Under the pieces are notes generated by a model, which made no database searches, was not told the origin of the DNA, and was given only the letters and a program-made list of their open reading frames with translations. DNA of 9,136 bases from Pseudomonadota bacterium. Lineage in GTDB: Bacteria; Pseudomonadota; Alphaproteobacteria; Ferrovibrionales; Ferrovibrionaceae. The position numbers were made by a program, and so were the translations under genes. Positions 1 to 7,148 of this stretch are shown here, piece by piece (the stretch's first letter is position 1; each line of letters opens with the position of its first letter). The stretch spans positions 1 through 9,136 of the forward strand of contig JAJYTL010000111.1 of NCBI GenBank assembly GCA_021793055.1, written 5' to 3'.

Positions 1-2078
1 TGATCCTGCTGTTCCTGCGAAGCGCGCGGGCCACCGTCATCCCGAGTCTTTCCGTGCCGCTGTCGCTGATCGGCACACTCGCGGTCATGTATCTGCTCGG
101 CTTCAGCCTGAACAACCTGACGCTGATGGCGCTCACTATCGCCTCTGGCTTCGTGGTCGACGACGCCATCGTGGTGATCGAGAACATCGCCCGCTATCTG
201 GAGCAGGGCGAGACGCCGCTTCAGGCCGCGCTCAAGGGCTCGGCCCAGATCGGCTTCACCATCATCTCGCTGACGCTGTCGCTGATCGCCGTGCTCATTC
301 CGCTGCTGTTCATGGGCGACGTGGTGGGACGGCTGTTCCGCGAGTTCGCCATCACGCTTGCAGTCACCATCCTGATCTCGGGCGTGGTGGCGCTGACCCT
401 GGTGCCGATGGCCTCGGCCAAGCTTCTGCGCCCGCCCGCCGCGCAGACGGAAAGCGCGATCCAGGCCCGCCTGCACGGTTGGATCGACGGCCTGATCCGG
501 CTTTACGGCACCGCGCTCGATTGGGTGCTCGATCGCCAGGGCCTAGTGCTCGCGGTCGCCGTCGCGACGCTCGGCCTCACGGTCTATCTCTACATCGTCA
601 TCCCGAAGGGCTTCTTCCCGGTTCAGGACACCGGATTGATTCAGGGCATTTCCGACGCCGGCCAGGACGTTTCCTTCGCCGCCATGGCACGGCGCCAGGA
701 AGCGCTCGCCCGCGTCATCCTGAAGGACCGGGACGTCGCCAGCCTGTCTTCCTTCATCGGCGTCGACGGCACCAACACGACGCTGAACAGCGGCCGCTTC
801 TTCATCAACCTGAAACCGCGCGCGGCGCGGAAATCCGACGTCTCGGTGGTAATCCGCCGGCTGCAACAGGAAACCGCGACGGTGCCCGGCATCACGCTCT
901 ACATGCAGCCGGTGCAGGATCTCACCATCGAGGACACGGTGAGCCGCATGCAATACCAGTTCGCGCTCGCCGATCCCGACCCTGAGGCGTTGGACCGGGC
1001 GGTGCCGAAACTGGTCGCCGCGCTTCGCCGCATGCCCGAATTCGCCGGCGTCGCGAGCGACGTGCAGGCCCGCGGCCTCGCCCTCGACGTCACCGTCGAT
1101 CGCGCCATGGCGAGCCGCTTCGGCATCACACCGGCGACGGTCGACAACGCGCTCTACGACGCCTTCGGCCAGCGCATCATCTCAACCATCTACGGCCAGG
1201 CGAACCAATACCGGGTGATCCTGGAGGCGAGCCCGAGGCTTCGCACCGCGCCCCGCGATCTCGGCGCGATCTATCTGCCGTCGTCGACCGGGCTCGGCCA
1301 GGTGCCGCTTACCGCCATCGCGGCCGTGCATGTCGGCACCGCGCCGTTGCAGATCGACCATCTCGGCCAGTTTCCCGCCGCGCTGGTCTCGTTCAACCTC
1401 GCGCCCGGGGTTTCGCTCGGCGCCGCGGTGCAGGCGGTCGGCCGCGCCGAGGCGGCGGCGAAGCTGCCGGGCAGCGTCATCACCAGCTTCCAGGGCGCCG
1501 CGCTCGCCTTTCGCGCCTCGCTCTATAACGAGTTGTTCCTGATCCTGGCCGCCGTGGTCACCGTCTATATCGTTCTCGGCGTGCTGTACGAGAGCTTCGT
1601 CCATCCGCTGACCATCCTCTCGACCCTGCCCTCGGCCGGCGTCGGCGCGCTGCTCGCGCTCATCGTCGCCGGCCACGACCTCACCATCATCGCCATCATC
1701 GGCATCGTTCTCCTGATCGGCATCGTGAAGAAGAACGCGATCCTGATGATCGACTTCGCCCTCGACGCCGAGCGCAACCAGGGCAAGAGCCCGCGCGCGG
1801 CGATCCGCCAGGCCTGCCTGTTGCGCTTCCGGCCGATTCTGATGACCACGCTGGCGGCGCTGTTCGCGGCGCTGCCGCTTATGCTCGGCCACGGCACCGG
1901 CGCCGAGCTGCGCCAGCCGCTCGGCCTCACCATCGTTGGCGGGCTGATCTTCAGCCAGGTGATGACGCTGTTCACCACGCCGGTGATCTATCTCGCCTTC
2001 GACCGCGTCGCGACACGCCTGGCCGGGTTCCGGCGGCGCGCCGCCGACGCGGCGCCGGGCGCGGGTGGCGCGACATGA
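1..2078 (+). CDS. mdtB: MdtB/MuxB-type RND multidrug efflux permease, C-terminal part (5' truncated by window edge)
   Basis: Inner-membrane proton-driven pump subunit of the RND superfamily; in MdtABC it forms a mixed trimer with MdtC. The open frame enters the window at base 3 and gives 691 residues ending at TGA 2076-2078. E. coli MdtB is about 1040 residues, so about 350 N-terminal residues lie upstream. The visible part starts at the LFLR stretch before TM4. It has the TM4 proton-relay pair Asp-Asp at 159-164, the second periplasmic half (DLTIEDTVSRMQYQF, DNALYDAFGQR, ANQYRV) and the TM10 motif GIVKKNAI with Lys-Lys at 1728-1733. The VSRxQYQF and ANQYRV segments match what I recall of MdtB rather than MdtC. 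No frameshift or lost relay residue is seen. The GTG at 54 is internal, not a start. The stop overlaps the mdtC start by four bases. Substrate is unknown; the family exports drugs, bile salts or metals. Confidence 0.93.
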   Translation, partial: ILLFLRSARATVIPSLSVPLSLIGTLAVMYLLGFSLNNLTLMALTIASGFVVDDAIVVIENIARYLEQGETPLQAALKGSAQIGFTIISLTLSLIAVLIPLLFMGDVVGRLFREFAITLAVTILISGVVALTLVPMASAKLLRPPAAQTESAIQARLHGWIDGLIRLYGTALDWVLDRQGLVLAVAVATLGLTVYLYIVIPKGFFPVQDTGLIQGISDAGQDVSFAAMARRQEALARVILKDRDVASLSSFIGVDGTNTTLNSGRFFINLKPRAARKSDVSVVIRRLQQETATVPGITLYMQPVQDLTIEDTVSRMQYQFALADPDPEALDRAVPKLVAALRRMPEFAGVASDVQARGLALDVTVDRAMASRFGITPATVDNALYDAFGQRIISTIYGQANQYRVILEASPRLRTAPRDLGAIYLPSSTGLGQVPLTAIAAVHVGTAPLQIDHLGQFPAALVSFNLAPGVSLGAAVQAVGRAEAAAKLPGSVITSFQGAALAFRASLYNELFLILAAVVTVYIVLGVLYESFVHPLTILSTLPSAGVGALLALIVAGHDLTIIAIIGIVLLIGIVKKNAILMIDFALDAERNQGKSPRAAIRQACLLRFRPILMTTLAALFAALPLMLGHGTGAELRQPLGLTIVGGLIFSQVMTLFTTPVIYLAFDRVATRLAGFRRRAADAAPGAGGAT

Positions 2079-5000
2079 GCCCGTCGACCCTCTTCATCCG
2101 CCGGCCGGTCGCGACCACGCTGCTGACCCTGGGCATCGCGCTCGCCGGCGCCATCGCCTTCTTCCACCTTCGCGTCGCGCCGCTACCGGACGTCGCCTTT
2201 CCCACCATCGAGGTCGAGGCGGCGCTGCCCGGCGCCAGCCCCGAGGTGATGGCAACCAGCGTCGCGACGCCCTTGGAGCGGCGTCTCGGGGTCATCTCGG
2301 ACGTCGACGAGATGACCTCGGAAAGCACCGAGGGGCAGACCCGCATCACGCTGCAATTCGGCCTCGACCGCGACATCGACGGCGCCGCCCGCGACGTCCA
2401 AGCGGCGATCAACGCCGCCCGCGCCGACCTGCCCGCCAACATGCGGAGCAACCCGACCTATCACAAATGGAACCCGGCGGACGCGCCGTTCATGATCTAT
2501 GCCCTGACCTCGAACACCCTGAGTCAGGGCCAGCTCTACGACGCGGCGACCACGATCCTGCAACAGAAGCTGTCGCAGATTTCCGGCGTCGGCGAGGTCC
2601 GCATCGGCGGCAGCTCGCTGCCCGCCGTGCGCGTCGATCTCAATCCCTTGAAGCTGTTCAAATACGGCATCGGACTCGAAGACGTGCGGGCGGCGCTCGC
2701 CGCGGCCAACGCCCACAGCCCGAAGGGCTCGATCGCGAACGGTGCGCGGCGCTATCAGATCTACACCAACGACCAGTCGCGGACGGCGGCCGATTACCGG
2801 CCGCTGGTCATCGCCTACCGCAACGGCGCGGCGGTCCGGCTTTCCGAGGTGGCGCGGGTGACGGATTCGGTCGAGAACGTGCGCAACGCCGGCCTCGCCA
2901 ACGGCAAGCCCGCGGTGCTCGCGATCCTCTATCAGGCGCCAGGCGCGAACGTCATCAACGCGGTCCGCCGCGTCAAGGCGGCGATGCCGGCGATCAAGGC
3001 GGCGCTGCCCGCCGCGATCGACGTTTCGCTGGTGATGGACCGCTCGAAGACCATTCAGGCCGCCCTGCTCGAGGTCGAGCGCAGCCTGATGATCTCGGTC
3101 TTTCTCGTCATCCTCGTGGTCTTCGCCTTCCTGCGCAACGCGCGCGCCGCGATGGTGCCGAGCGTCGCCGTACCGGTTTCGCTGATCGGCACCTTCGGCG
3201 TGATGTATCTTCTCGGCTACAGCCTCGACAATCTGTCGCTGATGGCGCTCGCCATCGCCACCGGCTTCGTCGTCGACGATGCCATCGTCGTGCTGGAGAA
3301 CATCACCCGCCACGTCGAACAGGGCATGCCGCGCTTCGAGGCGGCGCTGCTCGGCGCCCGCGAGGTCGGCTTCACCGTGCTGTCCATGTCGCTGTCGCTG
3401 ATCGCGGTGTTCCTGCCCATCCTGCTCATGGGCGGAATCATCGGCCGGCTGTTTCGCGAATTCGCGGTCACGCTATCGATCGCGGTGCTGATCTCGCTGC
3501 TGGTGTCCCTGACGACGACGCCGATGATGTGCGCGCGCTTTCTGAAGCTCAAGCCGGAACGCGAGGAGGGCTGGCTGGCGCGCGGCGCCGAGCGCGTCTT
3601 CGCGGTGCTGCTCGATCATTACGAACGCTCGCTCTCCTGGGCCCTGCGGCACGCGCGCACAATCATGCTGATCCTGCTGGCGACGCTGGCGCTCAACGTC
3701 TATCTCTTCGCCGTGGTGCCGAAGACCTTCTTCCCGCCGCAGGACACCGGCCGGCTGATCGGCGGCATCCTCGCCGACCAGAGCATCTCGTTTCAGGCGA
3801 TGCGGAAAAAGCTTGGCAGCTTCATCGCCATCATCCGGCACGATCCCGCGGTCGCCAACGTGGTCGGCTTCACCGGCGGCCGGCAGACCAATTTCGGTTT
3901 CGTCTTCGTCAGCCTGAAGCCGGAATCGGAACGCAAGGCGAGCGCCGACCAGATCATCGCTAGGCTGCGGCGCAAGCTCGCCGTGGTGCCGGGGGCCCGG
4001 CTCTTTCTTCAGGCGGCGCGCGACATCCGCGCCGGCGGTCGCGCCGCCAACGCGGAATATCAATACACCCTCGAAGGCAACAACTTGGCCGAGCTCTACC
4101 ATTGGGGACCGCGGCTGCTCAAGGCGCTGCGCGGCTTGCCGGAGCTGCGCGACGTCAACTCGACGAGCGAGCAGGATCGCGGGCTCGAGGCCGATCTCGT
4201 CATCGATCGCGCGACAGCGGCACGGCTCGGCCTGTCCATGAGCCAGATCGACAACACGCTCTATGACGCCTTCGGGCAGCGCCAGGTCTCGACCATCTTC
4301 AACCCGCTCAACCAGTATCACGTGGTGATGGAGGTCGCGCCGCGCTTCTGGCAAAGCCCCAAGGCGCTGAAGGACGTCTATATCTCGACCGCGGGCGGCG
4401 CGGTGAGCGGCAGCGCCGCGACCAATGCCGTTGCCGGCACGACGCTGGCCGGCAACCAAGGCCCCTCGCTCGCCGAACTGAGCCAGAACACGGCCTTGAA
4501 CCGGGCCGCCAATTCCATCGCCGCGATCGGGCACGCCGCGGTTTCGACCGGCGTCGCGGTCAGCACCCACGCCGAGACCATGGTGCCGCTTTCCGCCTTC
4601 GCCCATTACGAGCCGGGACACACGCCGCTCGCCGTCAACCATCAGGGCCTGTTTCCGGCAACGACGATCTCGTTCAACTTGGCGCGAGGCGCGACGCTCG
4701 ACCAAGCGGCGCGGGCGATCGCGCGGACGATGGCCGAGATCGGCGTGCCGGGCTCGATCCACGGCAGCTTCGAGGGCACCGCCAAGGTGTTCATGCAATC
4801 GCTCGCGACCGAGCCCTTCCTGATCGTCGCGGCGCTGCTCGCGGTCTATATCGTGCTCGGCATCCTGTACGAGAGCTACGTCCACCCCTTGACCATCCTC
4901 TCGACGCTGCCCTCGGCCGGGGTCGGCGCCGTGCTGGCGCTGATGATCTGCCGCACGCCGTTCAGCATCATCGCCCTGATCGGAGTCATTCTTCTCATCG

Positions 5001-5353
5001 GCATCGTCAAGAAGAACGCCATCATGATGATCGATTTTGCCCTCGATCTGGAGCGCCGCCAGGGACTATCGTCCGACGTCGCCATCTACGAGGCCTGTTT
5101 GCGCCGCTTCCGGCCGATCCTGATGACCACCATGGCGGCGATGCTGGGCGCACTGCCCCTGGCGATCGGCTTCGGCCAGGGCGGCTCGCTTCGCCGCCCG
5201 CTCGGCATCGCCATCGTCGGCGGCCTGATGGTGAGCCAGCTCTTGACCCTCTACACGACGCCGGTGATCTATCTCTATCTCGACCGCTTCCGCCTGTGGT
5301 GCCGGCGGAAATGGTCCGGCCGCCGCGGCGGCGCGATGGCGGAGCGCGCGTGA
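2075..5353 (+). CDS. mdtC: MdtC/MuxC-type RND multidrug efflux permease with an extended docking-domain loop
   Basis: Complete RND pump of 1092 residues, expected to pair with the preceding MdtB-type protein in the inner membrane. The N-terminus (LFIRRPVATTLL, then one TM helix and VAPLPDV) is typical of the family. MdtC-like blocks include PGASPEVMATSVATPLE, GAARDVQAAINAA, GGSSLPAVRV and DQSISFQAMR. The TM4 relay pair is Asp401-Asp402 and the TM10 motif GIVKKNAI carries Lys979-Lys980, Lys980 aligning with the AcrB TM10 lysine. The protein is about 67 residues longer than E. coli MdtC (1025). Most of the excess is an Ala/Ser/Thr-rich insert at about residues 774-833, replacing a short hairpin turn. 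The ATG lies in an ATGA overlap with the mdtB stop, with a weak GGGTGG at 2063-2068. The C-terminus is Arg-rich and cytoplasmic. Similarity to the upstream gene shows an ancient tandem duplication. The family call is firm; the substrate is not known. Confidence 0.95.
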   Translation: MSPSTLFIRRPVATTLLTLGIALAGAIAFFHLRVAPLPDVAFPTIEVEAALPGASPEVMATSVATPLERRLGVISDVDEMTSESTEGQTRITLQFGLDRDIDGAARDVQAAINAARADLPANMRSNPTYHKWNPADAPFMIYALTSNTLSQGQLYDAATTILQQKLSQISGVGEVRIGGSSLPAVRVDLNPLKLFKYGIGLEDVRAALAAANAHSPKGSIANGARRYQIYTNDQSRTAADYRPLVIAYRNGAAVRLSEVARVTDSVENVRNAGLANGKPAVLAILYQAPGANVINAVRRVKAAMPAIKAALPAAIDVSLVMDRSKTIQAALLEVERSLMISVFLVILVVFAFLRNARAAMVPSVAVPVSLIGTFGVMYLLGYSLDNLSLMALAIATGFVVDDAIVVLENITRHVEQGMPRFEAALLGAREVGFTVLSMSLSLIAVFLPILLMGGIIGRLFREFAVTLSIAVLISLLVSLTTTPMMCARFLKLKPEREEGWLARGAERVFAVLLDHYERSLSWALRHARTIMLILLATLALNVYLFAVVPKTFFPPQDTGRLIGGILADQSISFQAMRKKLGSFIAIIRHDPAVANVVGFTGGRQTNFGFVFVSLKPESERKASADQIIARLRRKLAVVPGARLFLQAARDIRAGGRAANAEYQYTLEGNNLAELYHWGPRLLKALRGLPELRDVNSTSEQDRGLEADLVIDRATAARLGLSMSQIDNTLYDAFGQRQVSTIFNPLNQYHVVMEVAPRFWQSPKALKDVYISTAGGAVSGSAATNAVAGTTLAGNQGPSLAELSQNTALNRAANSIAAIGHAAVSTGVAVSTHAETMVPLSAFAHYEPGHTPLAVNHQGLFPATTISFNLARGATLDQAARAIARTMAEIGVPGSIHGSFEGTAKVFMQSLATEPFLIVAALLAVYIVLGILYESYVHPLTILSTLPSAGVGAVLALMICRTPFSIIALIGVILLIGIVKKNAIMMIDFALDLERRQGLSSDVAIYEACLRRFRPILMTTMAAMLGALPLAIGFGQGGSLRRPLGIAIVGGLMVSQLLTLYTTPVIYLYLDRFRLWCRRKWSGRRGGAMAERA
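4394..4573 (+). other. Low-complexity insertion within the MdtC-type protein (about residues 774-833)
   Basis: Between Tyr769 (start of YISTAGG) and Val837 (start of VPLSAF) there are 67 residues. The matching interval in the adjacent MdtB-type protein (YLPSST to VPLTA) has only 9, and E. coli MdtC is similarly short as I recall it. The extra stretch is rich in Ala, Ser, Thr, Gly and Asn, contains no Cys and few charges, and keeps the reading frame, so it is an in-frame insertion rather than a frameshift. By alignment with AcrB it falls in the hairpin just before the MVPFSAF segment, in the C-terminal docking subdomain that faces the outer-membrane channel or adaptor. I have a recollection that related alphaproteobacterial pumps carry similar inserts. 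Exact boundaries are uncertain by several residues. Confidence 0.75.
5341..5344 (+). promoter_or_regulatory. Ribosome binding site for the outer-membrane lipoprotein gene
   Basis: GGAG sits eight bases before the ATG at 5353, inside the 3' end of mdtC. It supports ATG 5353 as the start, over the in-frame codons upstream at 5296 (GTG, too far into mdtC and placing the lipobox too deep) and downstream at 5368, which has no such site. Confidence 0.65.
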
Positions 5354-6819
5354 TGCGGACGACGGCGATGACGGCGGCAAGGCGAACAGGGCATTGGGCC
5401 ATCCGGCCGGCCGCGATGGCCGCGCTCGCGCTGCTCGTGGCCTGCACGGTCGGGCCGGACTATCATCGCCCGCTGGCGCCGACGCCCGCGGCCTACAAGG
5501 CGCTCAAGGGCTGGCAGCCGAGCCGGCCGCAAGCGGCGCTGCCGCGCGGCGCCTGGTGGTCGATCTATCGCGATCCGGTGCTGGACCGTCTGGAACGCGA
5601 GGTCGCGGTCTCGAATCAAACTCTGAAGGCGGCGGCCGCCGCCTATCGCCAGTCCCGCGCCCTGGTCGCCGAGGCGCGGGCGGCCTATTTCCCGGTGGTC
5701 GGGCTCAGCGGCGCGGGGACACGGGCGCAAGCCGCCGCCAGCGACGGTCTCCGCCGCGCGCCAGCTACGACCTACGACCTCACCGCCGGCGCGAGCTGGC
5801 AGGTCGATCTTTGGGGCCGCATTGCGCGCACCGTCGAAGGCCAGGTCGCGAACGCACAGGCGAGCGCCGCCGATCTCGCCGCGGCGACGCTTTCGGCGCA
5901 AGGGGCGCTCGCCGCCGATTACTTCACGCTGCGCGTCGACGACGCCTTGGAAGGCCTGTTGCGCCAGACCGTGAAGGCCTACGCGCGCGCCCTTCAAATC
6001 ACCGAGAATCAATACCGCGCCGGCACCGCGCCGCCCTCGGACGTGGTTCAGGCCAAGGCCCAGCTCGCGGCGACGCGGGCGCAGGAGATCGACGTCGGCG
6101 TGCAGCGGGCGGCGATCGAGGACGCCATCGCGGCGCTGATCGGCAAGCCCGCCGGCGCCTTTTCGCTGGCTCCGGCGCCGCTCGCCTTGTGGGTTCCGGT
6201 GGTGCCGCCGGGACTGCCCTCGGCGCTGCTGCAGCGGCGGCCCGACATCGCCGCCGCCGAGCGCCGCATGGCCGCGGCCAATGCCGGCATCGGGGTCGCG
6301 GAATCGGCCTTTTTCCCCGACCTCACGCTCTCCGCCTCCTATGGCTATTCGAGCACCGCGCTCTCGAAGCTGATTCAGGCGCCGAGCAGCTTCTGGTCCC
6401 TCGGCCCGGCCTTGGCGGCGACGCTGCTCGATGGCGGCTTGCGCAGCGCAGAGGTGCAGGCGGCCAAGGCGGCCTACGCGCAGAGCGTCGCCAACTACCG
6501 CGAAACCGTGCTCACCGCCTTCCAGCAGGTCGAGAACTATCTCGCGGCGCTCCGCATCCTCAGCCGGGAGGCGACGGCGCAGGCCGCCGCGGTGGCCGCC
6601 TCGCGCGAGGCCGAGCGGTTGATTTTCAATCAGTACCGCGCCGGTACCGTGGCCTATACCAGCGTCGTCACCGAACAAGCGATCGCGCTCGGCAACGAAC
6701 GGACGGCGCTCGCCGTTCTGCAGAACCGCCTGACCGCGAGCGTCGCTCTGATCGAGGCCCTGGGCGGCGGCTGGCGCACCCGCGACCTGCCGAGCGCGAC
6801 AGCCGTCACCCGCAACTGA
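5353..6819 (+). CDS. NodT-family (TolC-like) outer-membrane efflux lipoprotein
   Basis: Outer-membrane channel of the efflux complex, 488 residues, the usual length for the family. From ATG 5353 the protein has a basic N-region, a hydrophobic stretch and the lipobox Leu28-Val-Ala-Cys31, followed by TVGPDYHRP, a hallmark of NodT-type factors. It should therefore be cleaved by signal peptidase II and lipidated on Cys31. Thr at +2 fits export to the outer membrane. Two OEP domains are visible: NQYRAGT occurs at residues 219-225 and again at 426-432, the internal duplication expected of a TolC fold. The RRPD motif is at residues 295-298, with AESAFFPDLTL after it. The start overlaps the mdtC stop as TGATG, implying translational coupling. 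The counterpart in P. aeruginosa MuxABC-OpmB is OpmB, in the same gene order. I give no symbol because this family has many names. Confidence 0.93.
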   Translation: MRTTAMTAARRTGHWAIRPAAMAALALLVACTVGPDYHRPLAPTPAAYKALKGWQPSRPQAALPRGAWWSIYRDPVLDRLEREVAVSNQTLKAAAAAYRQSRALVAEARAAYFPVVGLSGAGTRAQAAASDGLRRAPATTYDLTAGASWQVDLWGRIARTVEGQVANAQASAADLAAATLSAQGALAADYFTLRVDDALEGLLRQTVKAYARALQITENQYRAGTAPPSDVVQAKAQLAATRAQEIDVGVQRAAIEDAIAALIGKPAGAFSLAPAPLALWVPVVPPGLPSALLQRRPDIAAAERRMAAANAGIGVAESAFFPDLTLSASYGYSSTALSKLIQAPSSFWSLGPALAATLLDGGLRSAEVQAAKAAYAQSVANYRETVLTAFQQVENYLAALRILSREATAQAAAVAASREAERLIFNQYRAGTVAYTSVVTEQAIALGNERTALAVLQNRLTASVALIEALGGGWRTRDLPSATAVTRN

Positions 6820-7008
6820 TCCGGCGCGCGCATGCCGACGCCGGGTTGGCGCGCCGCCGGCGAACACAAGCGTGGCGCGTGGTTAAGGCCGCCTTCGCGG
6901 CGTTCCAAACAGCCGCCGCTATCGGCAGCCCAAGGCCGCTATGGCACAGTCCGAGGCAAGTTCGGGGTGAACGCGGCATCCGCGGCAGCCTTCGCGCGAC
7001 ACTGCAAA

Positions 7009-7030
7009 CGGCCGGTCCTCGCGCCGGCCG
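7009..7030 (+). other. Perfect 7-bp GC hairpin in the leader of the binding-protein gene
   Basis: CGGCCGG (7009-7015) and CCGGCCG (7024-7030) are exact reverse complements separated by the eight-base loop TCCTCGCG. It lies about 118 bases before the binding-protein start. There is no T-tract after it. It could be an mRNA leader structure or a factor-assisted stop for the upstream operon, or it could arise by chance in GC-rich DNA. Confidence 0.35.
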
Positions 7031-7134
7031 AGGCGCTCAGGCCCGATCCGCTTCGCCCGCGAGACATGCCATCCAGCCCGCCACCGGCGTTCGCCCGGCC
7101 GGCGGACCACGGATGCAAAGCCTGGCAACGAAGT

Positions 7135-7140
7135 GGGGGA
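7135..7140 (+). promoter_or_regulatory. Ribosome binding site deciding the binding-protein start
   Basis: The purine run GGGGGA ends eight bases before ATG 7149 but only two before ATG 7143. The spacing favours 7149 (MKLSRLL) over 7143 (MPMKLSRLL). An in-frame ATG at 7113 would put an unlikely long segment before the signal peptide. Confidence 0.6.
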
Positions 7141-7148
7141 ACATGCCA

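Larger units (their letters stand above)
6820..7148 (+). other. Intergenic region between efflux operon and ABC importer genes
   Basis: This 329-base gap has no supportable gene. A 106-codon frame (6832-7152) is open, but its Arg/Pro/Ala-rich product resembles no family and has no ribosome site. Hairpins can be drawn at 6839-6844/6857-6862, 6888-6892/6897-6901 and, best, 7009-7015/7024-7030. None is followed by a T-run, so no classical terminator for the efflux operon is seen. I could not pick out a convincing -35/-10 pair. A promoter for the binding-protein gene is expected here but is not demonstrated. Confidence 0.6.

Noticed and set aside
54..56. GTG at 54 as the true start of the first pump gene
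   Set aside because: The reading frame and family similarity continue upstream to base 3, and a start here would remove the first three TM helices and the first periplasmic domain. The gene is cut by the window edge.
2065..3963. 632-codon + strand frame inside mdtC
   Set aside because: Arg/Pro/Ala-rich shadow of the mdtC frame with no recognisable domain; stops are simply rare in this GC-rich DNA.
3473..6867. Long antisense frames (470 codons at 3473-4885, 530 codons at 5275-6867)
   Set aside because: Both lie fully opposite well-supported genes, and their compositions (Arg/Gly/Asp/His-rich) are typical antisense shadows of high-GC codons.
6942..6958. TGGCAC at 6942-6947 as the -24 half of a sigma-54 promoter
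   Set aside because: At the required spacing the -12 half reads GAGG instead of TTGC, so the invariant GC is not met.
5394..7148. Very long + strand open frame running through the lipoprotein gene into the binding-protein gene, which would make a 987-residue protein
   Set aside because: The first part is an Arg/Gly/Ala-rich out-of-frame reading of the lipoprotein gene. Only the part from 7149 has a signal peptide and family motifs.
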